In this document: positions 1 through 11,588 of the stretch, one piece after another | How the letters are laid out: the number at the start of each line of letters is the position of its first letter | How positions within the stretch are numbered: position 1 is the first letter of the stretch | Origin: Dolomedes plantarius | Taxonomy: Eukaryota > Arthropoda > Arachnida > Araneae > Dolomedidae | Direction: 5' to 3' | Assembly (NCBI GenBank): GCA_907164885.2 | Contig: OU015492.1 | Span: forward strand, 48,622,683-48,686,682 | DNA: 64,000 nucleotides | The notes under the pieces: model-generated | Told to the model about the DNA's origin: nothing | What the model saw: the letters and a program-made list of their open reading frames with translations, nothing else | Databases searched by the model: none | Position numbers and translations under genes: made by a program

Positions 1-805
1 TGTGTTCTTGTTGACTTTGAATATTTCCACCCTAAATATTTTATTTAACGTGGTTATTTATCAATGATTCTTAATTTTTTCTGAAAGAGGCCATTGTCAC
101 TTTTACCAGCTGTCGGTCTCTACTGTGACCCTTGGCTATTATGGCCGCTTTAAACGTGGTCAAGTTGTCGGCTCTCTCTCAACTGAGCTAACACAGTTGT
201 ACAAAGAATTTCTGAATGACATTTCATAGGATTTGTGGTATCATCCGCTACAGTTCTGTGGTTTACATAAAATTGCCGGATATGATAACGGTAACATAAT
301 TTTTAATGCCATTGTTTTCTCAGTGAAAAATTTTATTATGTTAATTAGAGTAAAAATAGTTTTGAAATACAAAATGATTCTCCTGCCAGTAATACTCTAA
401 ACCTTGAAATAATTTTACTTGACACTTCGATCTAAGAGAAAATGAGATGCAGGAATTCTATAAAACTTGAGGCAAATATTAATTCGATATCAAGATGAAA
501 GGGCTTTCACGAGAGTGTAGTTTTCTTTCTAATTTTCTTAAATTTTCTCCATTACTCAGCCCTCTATTTTTGCTAATAAAACCCATGTTGTTGTTGATTT
601 CCACGTCTAGCTCCAGCTAGACCAAATCCACGAGTCTGTTCACCGCACACAATCAAATCCAAGAGGTTCAGAAAACAAGTCGTTACAGGACAACCCCAAG
701 CAATTTAGAATATGTGATGACCTGGTCAAACATCAGGAAAGAATTTAAGGTAAATGGGATAGATCTTGCGACCGCATTTAAGTGTGAGACTCCTAAGATG
801 GCCAG
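1..805. other. Unassigned AT-rich DNA, repeat-like toward the right
   Basis: I recognise no gene here. The stretch from about 588 begins with a short (TTG)n run and contains a perfect 8-bp inverted repeat at 605-622 (GTCTAGCT, loop CC, AGCTAGAC). Its base composition is richer in GC than the DNA before it, which suggests an old repeat running into the SINE that follows. Confidence 0.4.
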
Positions 806-1005
806 ACGATGTAACCGGATGATGGCCGAATGGCTAGGGCGCTTCTGGCATTCGGTACCAAAGTCTGTGGGTTCGAATCCCACTCTTGGCATGGACATTT
901 GTAGTGATTAGGAATCGGCTTTAAGCAGTAGGTCCCGGTCTAATTACCCCTTGTGTAGCAAAAATGAGCGTAGTGCTCCAAATGAACCTAAGATGGCCAC
1001 TGAAA
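806..1005 (+). mobile_element. tRNA-derived SINE, family 2, copy 1
   Basis: The head looks like a decayed tRNA. An A-box-like TGGCCGAATGG lies near 824 and a B-box-like GGGTTCGAATCCC, flanked by a pairing GTGGG/CCCAC T-stem, lies near 868-884. These are the internal RNA polymerase III promoter elements that drive SINE transcription. The body downstream (GTAGGTCCCGGTCTAATTA, then CCCTTGTGTAG and TGCTCCAAATGAACC) recurs in reverse complement near 48.7 kb. The anticodon arm is imperfect and there is no good 5' acceptor partner, so this is not a working tRNA gene. The right end is approximate. Confidence 0.7.
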
Positions 1006-1307
1006 AACCGAGACAGCGATGTCAAAATATAGCAGTTTAGAGTAAGAGATATTCCAGGTCGGTCTCCAGTGTACCAAGAATAAAACCCTTAAAATTGTTA
1101 CATAGAGAAAAGATTAATTTATTTAATATCATGGATAAAATTCTAATTAAACTACACACATTAATAAATAATGCAGATTTTATTTGTAAAAAACTCGAAT
1201 TCTGCTTTTTCATTGTCTGCTGTAATTAGCTAAGTTTTCTTTGCGTACTTAATCGTTAGTTTATACTATCAAACAATTTATTTGCTCAACATTTTCAACT
1301 CATCATA

Positions 1308-2772
1308 CACTGCTGGCCACTGTAAATGCAACACCCTGAAGGAAACATGCAAATAACATGAAATTTACAACATGCATTAGCGGAGGTGAGATATGCAAAT
1401 TATTAGAATTTCAGCGCAGACGCACATCACGCGCGCCTGTGGCACCACTTCAAAGCGCTATTTAAGGCTTGGAGATTTCGACGAATTCAAGTTCGGAAAT
1501 TGTGTTTTTCTTGTGGTTTTTTCAAAAAAACGATCAATTATGCCTCGTCGAAAACAGCGATCATCATTTGATCAAGTATCCGAGTTCGACAGAGGAAGGA
1601 TAGTGGCCTACCGAGATTGTGGATTATCTTTCAGGGAAATCGGTAGTCGTGTTGGACGAAACCAAACAACTGACACATACAGTCTGTAATGCGGATATGT
1701 GATCGTTGGATGCAGGAGGGTACGACGGACCGGCGTGTTCGATCGCATCCACCTCAGCGCACCACTTCACGTGATGACAGGCAAATTGTGCGCATGGCAG
1801 TGACGGATCGCTCAGTCACATCACGAACCATAGCACAGCACATACAGTCTGTAACGCATCATCCAGCGTCTGCGCGTACCATTCGACGCCGTTTACAGCA
1901 GAGTGGTCTGTCCGCAAGACGTCCATTGCTTTGTCTACCCTTGACGCAGAACCACAGACGTCTCCGCCGCCAATGGTGCGATGACAGAAGGATGTGGACG
2001 GCAGATTGGAATGAAATTGTCTTTACTGACGAGTCACGCTGACGAGTCATCGACGAGTCGCTGACGAGTCATACGGATCATCGTGGTCTGCAACACCACG
2101 ATGGTCGCATTCGAGTCTGGAGACACCGTGAAGAGAGGATGCTAAACAGCTGCGTTATGCACCGCCACACTGGTCCTGCACCGGATATTATGGTATGGGG
2201 CGATATTGGATATCACTCTCGCACACCTCTAGTACGCACTGCCGGTACTTTAAACAGCCAGCGCTACATCTCCGACGTGTTGTAGCCAGTTGTCCTTCCT
2301 TACCTTCAGGGCTTGCCCACAGCCATATTTCAACAGGATAATGCACGACCACACATGGCACGCATTGTCCAACGGTCCTTCGTCAATCACCAGATTGAAT
2401 TGCTTCCCTGGCCGCCTCGCTCTCCGGATCTTTCGCCGATAGAAAACATGTGGTCCATGGTTGCTCTACGATTGACCCAGATTCCATCCCCAGCTGCCAC
2501 AGCAGATCAACTTTGGCAACGTGTGGAAGCTGCTTGGTCTGCTGTACCCCAAGAACTCATCCAAAGTCTCTTTGAATCAATGCCGAGGCGTGTGGCAGCG
2601 GTGATCTCCAACAATGGCGGCTACTCTGGCTACTGATTTTGGCAGGAACCACACTTCACAGAAGTCTATAAATTTAATCATTTGATACTTGGTCAACATG
2701 TTATCTACAAAATAAATTTTGTTGTGATATCTCTTGTCTTTCTTGGTGTTGCAATTTGGGTGGCCAGCAGTG
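1308..2772 (+). mobile_element. Tc1-like DNA transposon, complete but broken, with TA duplications
   Basis: Terminal inverted repeats begin CACTGCTGGCCAC at the left end and, read inward, the same at the right end. They stay similar for about 28 bp (both reach GCAACACC). A TA dinucleotide flanks each side (1306-1307 and 2773-2774), the usual target duplication of Tc1/mariner elements. The 1465-bp body holds one transposase gene on the plus strand with two internal lesions. Both ends are well preserved, so it could in principle be mobilised by a related enzyme supplied elsewhere; that is inference. Confidence 0.93.
1540..2636 (+). pseudogene. Tc1-like (DD34E) transposase, broken
   Basis: In the family this nuclear enzyme binds the terminal repeats, then cuts and rejoins DNA with a DDE catalytic site. 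The start MPRRKQRSSFDQVSEFDRGR precedes an N-terminal paired-like helix-turn-helix region (FREIGSRVGRNQTT). The catalytic core follows: first Asp in FTDESR (codon 2028), second in FQQDNARPH (codon 2337), Glu in SPDLSPIEN (codon 2442), with 34 residues between the second and third, hence DD34E. It ends in NNGGYSGY as related copies do. Lesions: a 14-bp insertion near 1670 moves the frame, an expanded GACGAGTC cluster at 2028-2070 brings in stops, and TAG interrupts the gene near 2283. Length is close to the usual 340 residues. It cannot make a full protein as it stands. Confidence 0.9.
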
Positions 2773-2774
2773 TA

Positions 2775-4300
2775 TTAAGCTTTCTGCTGTAACTTTTATA
2801 TGTAATACAGAAATAAGAAATTTTCTGATACTTCATTTCGAGTAAATAGGAGAAAGGGAAATTTGAATTCGCTAGCACAACTGTAGATCGATCGTCATAT
2901 AGATATAGGGAATCGTTTCCACGAATAACTTTCTATGGACTAATGCCTCATGTTAACCCTTATATGAAGATCACATGACAGTACATAGATATTGCAAACT
3001 TGTGCTTTTTCTAAACAGCTAGTTCAAACCCCATCCTCAGTAATCCCAACTTCCAGTATTCAGTTTCAATGGCATTTTATGTTCTAATTCTTCTCTATAT
3101 AAAAGGAGCATGCATAAAACGTATATTGTGATGTTATTCCAACGAGAGCAATATTTTAACATTTTTTAAACAAAATATTTAGAAATTTCAAAGAGTATAA
3201 ATTTTCTGTGTTTCCATTATTTCACTTTTTGGGAGAAAATATATAAAAGATTAAAAATTTCTTTATATAAGATGTCAGTTTATTCATCCAGCAAAAGTTC
3301 TACAGTGGCTGGAACAGACTTATTTCTCCTAACCCTGTATAACAGCAATTTAATGGCTCATTAGATGTCCTTCCATTAATTACATTCAAGTTTTCCCAGG
3401 CATACGCGTGGATCTTATACTTCTAAGCTCTTTAAGACAAGAAATTCTGCATACGAAGCACTTTAAGTATACTTTTCTTAGCACACACGATAGCAAAATT
3501 TTAAGCAATTCATAGAATTTCGATATACGTAGCCGATGATTTTGCGATGGTATGGTAATTATAGGGTGATAATCAAAATCGATATTTCCTATCACTATGA
3601 TTAATGGTCCCGAAAGGAATTCTTAATTGGATACTTTCTGTTCTGGAGACACGATTACGAAGTGTATCGATTTTCTTGCCCTTCATATATTAACTTTCCA
3701 TTTAATTTTGTCAATCTCAAAGTTTCACACATCTTAATATCAATATAGAGCTATATTTTGGGAATTTTTAACACTTACTTGTTTAGCAAGGGTTATTTCG
3801 AAAATATAAAAAGGGCATATAAAAGATCTACGGCATAGAAAGATCGTGATAATAGGTATAAGACATAACATTGTCTGTTACCTGATCAGGTTTATATTAC
3901 AAAATCATCTCATTGTCTCTCTGTGTGTGTTTCATGAGTATATATAAATGAAAACAAAATTAATAGTTTTCAATAATCTATTAATTTTCAACACAACTTC
4001 AATAGTTGTGCTGAAGAATAAATCAGTCGAAGTTTCTAATACACAATCTTAGCATATTAAAGCTTTAAAATATTAATAATCCATAAATATACAAGAAAAA
4101 ATAGAGTTTCAAATTACTTTATTTAAGTGAAAAGCTCTTGCGGAACATTGACATTGTGGAAAGTAAAACATTAACTACCGAATCCGCTAGATTATCATCC
4201 TGCTCTTAGCATACTCCTGTATTTATATATTAAACATTCCTTTATTATAATTTTTTCTTTTAACATTTAACAGCTTCGCCCTCACTTTATGACAGCAAAT
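2775..4300. other. Unassigned AT-rich DNA
   Basis: No coding region, structured RNA or repeat boundary is visible. Open frames here are short and rich in Leu, Ile and Phe codons, as expected by chance in this composition. Confidence 0.5.
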
Positions 4301-4304
4301 TAAG

Positions 4305-4750
4305 GATGCTCTGTACCAAGGCTGCTGTGTACTAACCCTATTGGATTCGCTCACCTCAATGTTAACCTATGCAGAAAATTTATCCAAGGTTTGCCGACTT
4401 AGATTTAAAGATTTGTAAAAAATTATACTCCGTAATAGAGAAATAAAGTTTACACTTTGAGGCACTTTTCGTTTTTTAAATGCAAATAATATTTTAAAAC
4501 TTAAGTTATTCGGGGGAAAAATCTGGTATAGTGCGTTTTAAACTCTCGTAAATTCTTTTTGTGGAAGAAATTTATAAAATGAATCCTGTTTCAAGGGCAG
4601 AAAAGTTGAGGCTATCTGAAAATATAATTTTTATTTCATTAGAAGCATTAATGTAGCTGTAAATAGTAGACAAATTTTCTTCATGGGTCACCATTGAGGT
4701 GAGCAAATCCAATTGGGTTAGTACACAGCAACCTCAAGTATCTTGCTACT
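4305..4750. mobile_element. Inverted-repeat (MITE-like) element
   Basis: The segment at about 4320-4385 (GCTGCTGTGTACTAACCC, then ATTGGATTCGCTCACCTC) is matched in reverse complement at about 4670-4735. Similarity runs for roughly 75 bp and continues inward through GAAAATTTATCC / GAAAATTTGTC. The 300 bp between the arms is AT-rich with no gene. This arrangement fits a non-autonomous DNA transposon. The outer ends and target duplication are unclear, so I cannot name the superfamily. Confidence 0.65.
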
Positions 4751-6912
4751 TACATGTTACTTAAACTCACTGCAGTAACTTAGAACTTCTTAATGTTGAC
4801 TATAAAAAATAAGAGGCTAACAAGGTTTAAATTAATAAATGAAATTAGTTCTTCATCAGGCCGGAGACCATTAGGTGTGATTGCCTCTATGGATCCCAAA
4901 TGCGAAGGATTATCTAACTATTTGATTTTAATAGGGAAACAACTGGAATTTCCGGCGGAACGTCCTAGAAGGTCTAAGTAACACACATCGTTGGGGAAAG
5001 GTTACCGATGGAAGAACTTTCATAAACAAATATGGGACAACTTCAAAATGTTTATGCTGGGCCAACAATTATAAAATGTTGCTGTCCCAACTGCAAATGA
5101 GAGTTAAACTGCGGGAGTTAAACTACTCTCCCAACTGTTGGGTCAATTAAATGTCAAGCGCTGGGTGAGCTGCCATGCCAACTGTTGTTTCAACATAATC
5201 TAAACAGCCAAATTCAACTCTTAGCCAACTGTGCTAAAAACGGTTGTCCAACAATTTCCCAATGGACTTGTGCTACTCGGTGGGGGGGGCGGCAGTAGAG
5301 GACACATGAAATGGAGGTGCTTGTTGGAAAAACGAGGGGGGATATTAAAGCCACCAGCACACGCTGAGGAAAACTTCTGGTAACGAAGATAACAATTAAA
5401 GCAACAGTTGGAGGAAAAGGAAAGAAAATCGATCAGGGAAGACATAATTATAAAATGAAACTGAAGAATAAAGATATCAAATTTTAGTAGCCACAATCGA
5501 TGTATTCCATTTTATATTTTCTGACGTGCTTACATGCTTATTTAGGAAACTGTTTGAATTTTTAATTATCTCCATAACTTGATGCAATGTACTTACCGGC
5601 TGATTTTTACCAAGAACAGATTATTTTATCTGTGGAATAGGAGGCTCCATACCTTCTGTCAGAAAATTTATACTTTCACACATTCCACTTATTTATGCAC
5701 ATGTATTACCATGTACCTGTGTACAAGCATCTCTAAAAATGGTTTTAGAAAAAGGAATGAATTGAAATCTACTTTTCTTTGAAACGTAATTTTCTAATGA
5801 AAAATGATTTATTGCCTTTTCCAAGCAAACTGTTCAGAGTGAGACCCGCATTAAAAATACACTAACCGTTGAAAAGGTTTGATATAGTGGTCAAATATAT
5901 ATAAGTATAATATTTTAAAATTAATTAACCACAGTGCAACAAGAGAGTGAGAGCGTCAGCCAAAAATAAAGAAATTTATTCCTAACAGTGATGTTGAACT
6001 TTGCCCTAACAATGTACTTAATGGTTTATCCGCAATCTTTGACGCAAACAATGTTATTGTGCCTACTGTGAATTTAAAAATGTGTAATTTACAAGACGAA
6101 TTCTTTATTTGTTTTATTGCTGTGCACGATTTACAACTGCTTTGCTAAGGGAACCTTTTTACTTTAGGAGGATTTCTTTCTCAGCATTTTCTTATCTCTA
6201 AATGAAACAATTCTTCTCTGGGGAAACATTTGGAGAACGGAAATGAGATCAAAGTTCCTATTTAGTTAAATCTGTCATTAAGGCGTCCTGCTTAAGTTGC
6301 AATATAAAGTTACATAAGGATTTGGTCTTAAGTCATTTCAGAGGTATTTAAAATAAGTCAAACAAAATACTGCGGGCGTCAGTTTGTGTAATTTATATAA
6401 ATGTTACTTCTCAGTGGATAAAGGGCATATGAACTGTGCTTTGTGAGTAATCGAGAGTGAGAAAAATAAAAATATAATATATTCAAAATTCCTTTCCAAT
6501 ATTCTTTCCAAAAATACCCGTTGTATTTTTGGTTGAGCCTTGTTACTTTAGGCTTATATTTTATGCCAATTCTCCCCTGATTCCAAATTATTTATTTATC
6601 CAACTCAGCAAATTAGGTCACAACAGATTAGTAAACCTGAAGGGCTGTATATAGAGAGAAAGGGAGTGAGATTAATCTGTCACTTAGATCCATTTTTTGT
6701 CTGACTTTTTAATGTAAAGCCTAAATATTAGTTGTGAGATACACTATTTGCTGTTGGCAAATACCGAGCAATTGGCTTTCCCGTCACTGGCTCTCGAGCT
6801 TTTCAGTACTTTTGTACAATGTCGTTAAAATACCCGAGCGCAGTGCACTTGTCCAGACGATCAGCGTCGAAAACTTGACTAGCATTGCACAAATCCTATA
6901 TAGGGGAATCAA
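4751..6912. other. Unassigned; short stretch rich in CCAACTGTT-like words
   Basis: I see no gene. Between about 5040 and 5260 the words CCAACAATT, CCCAACTG, CCAACTGTTG and CCAACTGTG recur, including the palindrome CCCAACTGTTGGG near 5140. This may be a decayed repeat or foldback element. The remainder is plain AT-rich DNA. Confidence 0.4.
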
Positions 6913-7122
6913 TTAAACTAAAACAATGAATGTGAGCAAGGAAACATCATGCTCCGTCAAAAGTCTAAAATTGAAGACCGAAGTTCCGGGATAAGGTCTC
7001 CCCAATGTAGAAGAGCACTCCTTCTCTTCTGCATCTCTTGTCCTCAGCAGTGAGGGGGAGTCAGAATTTCTGGTAGATTTAAATAGCATCATAATAAGAA
7101 TCTTGGTCGAGTGAAGTGTCAT
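6913..7122 (-). pseudogene. Non-LTR retrotransposon C-terminal fragment
   Basis: Read on the minus strand, an open stretch ends with FNFRLLTEHDVSLLTFIVLV. This closely resembles FRLLTGHDCLSAHLFRFN in the fragment on the plus strand near 8.8 kb. The shared peptide is like the region after the reverse transcriptase/RNase H part of Jockey/R1-type non-LTR elements, where an FRLxTGHxxLxxHLxR stretch precedes a Cys-rich end. No RT motif or endonuclease is nearby. This is a short dead fragment, and the family assignment rests on that motif alone. Confidence 0.45.
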
Positions 7123-7157
7123 TAGTTAAAGGGTTTTTGAAACACAGCAGGCCGTAT

Positions 7158-7178
7158 TCCCCCCCCCCCCGAAAAAAA
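7158..7178. repeat. Homopolymer tract, C then A
   Basis: A run of about eleven C residues is followed by G and eight A residues. Such tracts are prone to length errors in sequencing. Confidence 0.8.
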
Positions 7179-7642
7179 AGGTATGCCCTCTCATTGCCAG
7201 GGACCCCACAGTGAGCGGGAACACACTGTAAGATCTAAACACTGATAAGATCTTTCAAAATATTTCTGCAATAAAGAATGCAGAGATTGTCCCATAATTA
7301 ACCAGATGGGTAAACCAATGGAAAATAGACCTTTGGGCTAAATTTGCTGTATTAGGGAGGAACAAATCATATCCTTCTATCACAATCTTGCTACATATAG
7401 GGTTAAAATTATTAGTTATATAAATTTTATATTTGTATCTGACTATTATATTTGTATATTTTATATTTGACTGGGGCTATTTCATTTTAAAACTGAATTT
7501 AAGTAAAAGTTATTGAAAATTTAAATACTTTAACAAAATTATGGGAAAACTTTTCTTTTACAACATTAATATTGTTCCACTTTTGGAATTATATTCAAAC
7601 CTGGAATTATTATCTAAGTGATCCAGTCGTTAGACAGTAATA

Positions 7643-8392
7643 CAGGTTAGTCATAAAAAACTTTGCCTATATATGGACCTCTAGTGGCTGTTCCGTTCAA
7701 TCGATCGAGATGAGATTTGAGATATAGTTATTCAGAGATATGAGCTTGGGATTCTCTGAATGGCAAGAAAGTGGCGCTCACGGTTATGGTTATAGGTATA
7801 GAAATTACAAATTTTCGAAAGGCAACCACCACCAAATGCGCAGCGCATGCTAAAACCCTAAATAGCATTGGAACGGTAAGTGTATCACAAAAGACGAACG
7901 CGTTATGAACGCACAAAAAAAGCTCTGCGAACGTCCAACAAAAACACGATGATTGCACCCATATGGAAAATGTGCAATTCAAATCAAAGTTTTCTTTTTT
8001 CCGATCTGTGTTGTCATCAGTGATTGGTGTCTTGCCTCTGTCATACGCAAATTTCCTCCGTGCATCCCGATCGTGTTTTTGTAGGCCGTTCGCAGAGCTG
8101 TTTTTTGTGTGTGCATAACGCGTCCGTTTTTTGTGATACACGTATCGTTCCAACGCTATTTTGGGTTTTCACATGCTCTGGGCATTTTGCGACTGGAAAA
8201 AATGAGTGTTGCCATTCGAAAATTTCGAGTTTCTGTACCTATAACCGTAACCGTGAGCGTCACTTTGTTGCCGTTCATAAAATTCGGAGTTCATACCTCT
8301 GAATAACTATATCTGCAATTTCATCTCGATCGGTTAAACGGAACGGCCACTTTAGGTCCATATATTAACAAAGTTTTTTTATGACCACCCTG
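7643..8392. mobile_element. 750-bp foldback MITE, TA-flanked
   Basis: The element starts CAGGTTAGTCATAAAAAACT and its right end read inward starts CAGGGTGGTCATAAAAAAAC. TA lies on each side (7641-7642 and 8393-8394). The two halves stay complementary almost to the centre: arms of about 330 nt are separated by a loop of at most about 60 nt near 7985-8040. Examples of matched blocks are CTCACGGTTATGGTTATAGG with its counterpart at 8239-8258, and AGCTCTGCGAACG with CGTTCGCAGAGCT. The open frames that arise on both strands mirror each other because of this palindrome and are not genes. It is probably a non-autonomous Tc1/mariner derivative. Confidence 0.9.
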
Positions 8393-8709
8393 TATTTCTT
8401 ATTTTGCTGATCGTTATATTTGTATTAAAGAAGAAATATGGGGTTTCATTGGAGTACGCAATAATATCTGCATATACCTCTAAAGATGAAAACCCGAGAA
8501 AGATGTCAAAGACTCGGATGAATTTTGTTTTATAATTTTTCAGAAATTTAATAATTTTTCTCGTGATTTACAACACAACGGCTTACTTTTTTAATCGAAA
8601 GGTGACATCAATAAATTTTAAAAGGATCCCGTAATTTTTGGTCCAAACCTAATTGTGATTACAAAAGAATAACGAATTAAAGTTCCTATGCAATGGAAAC
8701 TTTTAGGCC

Positions 8710-8746
8710 AACAACAATAATAATAATAATAATAATAAATAAAAAA
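8710..8746. repeat. (AAT)n microsatellite
   Basis: A run of AAT units with flanking A-rich sequence lies just before the non-LTR fragment. A second short (AAT)n run near 9035-9050 follows it and could be its 3' tail. Confidence 0.75.
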
Positions 8747-8799
8747 AACTCGAAATTCTTCTTCTTAAACTCTTACCAGAGGTTACATATTACATCACT

Positions 8800-9010
8800 C
8801 CCGAATTCAAGCTGTGGAGCTGCAGTGGCCGAGTTTAGACTTTTGACCGGACACGATTGTCTTAGTGCCCATTTGTTTCGTTTTAATTTTACTAGTTCAC
8901 CTGATTGTGTGACTCTGGACAAAACTGCTCATCTGGACGAGTGTTCTGCACAAAAGGATTTGGACTGTATTGTTAAAAAATATTCGAGAATTCGTTGCCT
9001 GATGTCCTGA
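8800..9010 (+). pseudogene. Non-LTR retrotransposon C-terminal fragment
   Basis: The plus-strand reading contains AEFRLLTGHDCLSAHLFRFN, then SSPDCVTLDKTAHLDECSAQ, and stops at TGA near 9008. In Jockey/R1-like elements this part of the polyprotein has a zinc-knuckle-like C-x2-C ... H-x4-C pattern. Here a Cys in SPDC and the H-x-x-x-C in HLDEC survive, while the second Cys of the first pair has become Thr/Leu. Everything upstream (endonuclease, reverse transcriptase) is missing, as in a 5'-truncated copy, and a short (AAT)n stretch follows the stop. The related peptide on the opposite strand near 7.0 kb supports a repeated family. Confidence 0.55.
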
Positions 9011-9011
9011 T

Positions 9012-11230
9012 GGTCAATGGCCTGGTATTTGTTTAATAATAATAATATTACATAACACTTAGCTCTATCGTGTGCCATGTTTGTCTTTAGGAGTTAAAGA
9101 AAAACAATCTAATAGTTTTAGTACTTTATAAATTCATAAAATAAAATGTTGGCTTATTCCAATTTTTTTTTGTTACTAGCTAAAACCATTTTGAACTGGA
9201 TACCGAAACAATTTTCCTTATAGTTAAACTTTGGTTATAATTTTGATAAACTGTTAAAATCTAGGACAAAAAGTAATTTCGAAGAATAAAAATAGCATGT
9301 CTCGAGATTAATGCTTTATAGTATGTCCTCGATATAGTTCTCAGTTTTGTTGGATAAATTTCCAGAAAGGGTGACAAATTTTTTTAAGGTATTTCGAGAC
9401 TCTTTTATTTAATGAAAATATGTATTTATCATTAAAGTTTACAGGGAGGTTCACAGCTGCGAAAAATTTTAGGGTAATATAAAGCAAGATTTCTTAAGAA
9501 ACAGTCAATTTTGAACAAATCTAATTATGTAGATCGATAAATTTGTATTGATACTAAAAAAATTATAAACGCCAACTTTTATATTCCATATCATTGAGAG
9601 TGTTAAAATTAGCCGTAAGTGTTGTTTCAAATGTAAAATTTTATTTGACACGAAATTAGGCTTAATTAAACCAAGTTCAAAGTTTAAAACTGTTGTGTAG
9701 ACAAACAATGGTTAGTCATAGGGAAATGATGTCATTTAGAAACCTTGATGGATTTATCAGAGTGTATAATGTCATCTTCTTATCTAAGAGATTCAAGCAA
9801 AGCTACATATTACGCTTACTTTAAAAGCAACAGATTCAGCTCACTTTAGCCCTAAAGAATTTCAATTTAGGATATTTAAATAAAAAACTGGAAATGCAAG
9901 TTATTTTGATCGAAAAGTAATTATACCTAATTAATCCGTGAAAAAAATTAAATTATCTTTTTCAACAGAGGTATTTTTTACCGTTTAACTTATTTTTATT
10001 TATCACACTTTCTAAAGGCACATTTATAGAAATATTAAAATTTTTGGTAAGACGTTAGATGAATTTTAATTTCAGCCTGACGATCCAGAGATTTTTTAAT
10101 ATACCTTCCTATAAAGCTCGCAAAATTTGATAAAATTATCAAAAGAGATAAACTAAACTAAATCAACCATTTTTAAATCCTTAAAAAAGTAAAAAGAAGT
10201 AACTTACGTATTCACGATAAGATGTATTGATATTGCACTAACGTACTCACCTAAAAAAGAAAATTTTTTTCTAATTAAAAAAATTAATAGTTATAATAAT
10301 TATTAATGAAAGATACTTAAGTCAATATTTTCCGGTATTATATTTAGGAATTATTATTACTATTATTTTTCCCAATGCGGTAGACGGTATTTAGGAATTA
10401 TACGCTATGGAAAAGGAAATACAGTTGCACTTTAAAAAAATGTATCTTTATAATAAATGGAATTTATTTCAAAAGCTTTTATACATGTTTACAAAGGAGC
10501 AGACTTTGCAAAGGTCTAGACTCTTTTCAGTAATATAATTATATATCTATCGATTAGGTTTCAAAAAAGGATCGCAACTAACGAAATACAGGAGTATTGC
10601 GCAAAATCTAAATTATAAATCCGCTATTTATAAAACTTTGAATAAATAGTTTTTAATCCCACAGATAAAATATAAATATAAATGTTTCTATGTATATAAC
10701 TTTTAAAAAATTTAAAATATATATATACAAATTTAAGTAATGAACATCTAAAATATAAGGCAAACAATCTAAATAATCATACATCTTTACACGACAGTAC
10801 ATTGTGCAGTAGAAAATAAAGACAAAAAGAATGGATTTAACCGAATTTTTTATTTTCTTTTTAAAATATATTATCATTAAGTTAAGTGATCTTTAGAATC
10901 AAGCAAAATGGTATTCACAGATATAAAATATAATAATTTATCTCTTAAGAATATGATTGATTAATAACTGGTTTTCACGAACAACTCAGAGTAATATGAA
11001 TTTTATTTGAGTATTAAAAAGATAATATTAACTCTAAAATGATATTAATCCTAAAATAATAATTTGTCTTCCTTTAAATTCAAAAATCGTAAAAATGCAA
11101 CAAAATCAGTTTAAATTTTTTTCTTTAGATCACCTGGAAATTAAATTTTTTATTGAACTTACTTTACTATTATGTAAGAAGAAAAACCAAATAAAAATAT
11201 TTACTCGTAATCAAAAAATAATTTTCTATT
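9012..11230. other. Unassigned AT-rich DNA
   Basis: No gene, repeat boundary or RNA is recognisable. The stretch is very AT-rich with poly-A and poly-T runs. Confidence 0.5.
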
Positions 11231-11245
11231 TTAACCCTCCGTCGG

Positions 11246-11296
11246 GCGCAATGCAAATCCTAACACGATCGGGTGCAATTCATCTGACAGATTAAT
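11246..11296. repeat. Left subterminal motif of the piggyBac element
   Basis: CGATCGGGTGCAATT is followed by CATCTGACAGATTAATG. Related blocks lie at about 12573-12600, 12727-12762 and 12903-12921 inside the right end. Repeated subterminal motifs of this sort commonly bind the transposase; that role here is inference. Confidence 0.6.
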
Positions 11297-11588
11297 GTAT
11301 GCAATTAATGCAATTTTTGAGTGTAGGTAAAGAAAAACGTATCAAACTGAACTTTTCACTTATATTTGAATATATTTATGCTTTCAGATAATATTTTAAT
11401 ATTTCTTTGTAGTTTTCATTTACAAATTTGAACAAATCATCAAATTGTTTCAAAAAATGTTTTTCTCAAAAACATAACTCAAAATTCACTTTAATTTCAC
11501 AAAACAAGTCCACATAATCATAAAAATCAAAAAATAAAAATAATGAAAAGTTATTCTTGAGTCAGGTTGAGACACTGTAAAAGCTGAA

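Noticed and set aside
806..893. Functional tRNA gene near 0.8 kb
   Set aside because: B box and T stem are good, but acceptor and anticodon stems are not, and the downstream body is a repeat; better read as a SINE.
7728..8302. 141- and 92-residue frames on opposite strands that look alike
   Set aside because: The likeness comes from the palindromic structure of the foldback element; no protein motif is present.
10653..10877. Membrane-protein-like frame rich in Ile, Tyr and Phe
   Set aside because: The composition is what AT-rich DNA gives by chance; no start context or motif.
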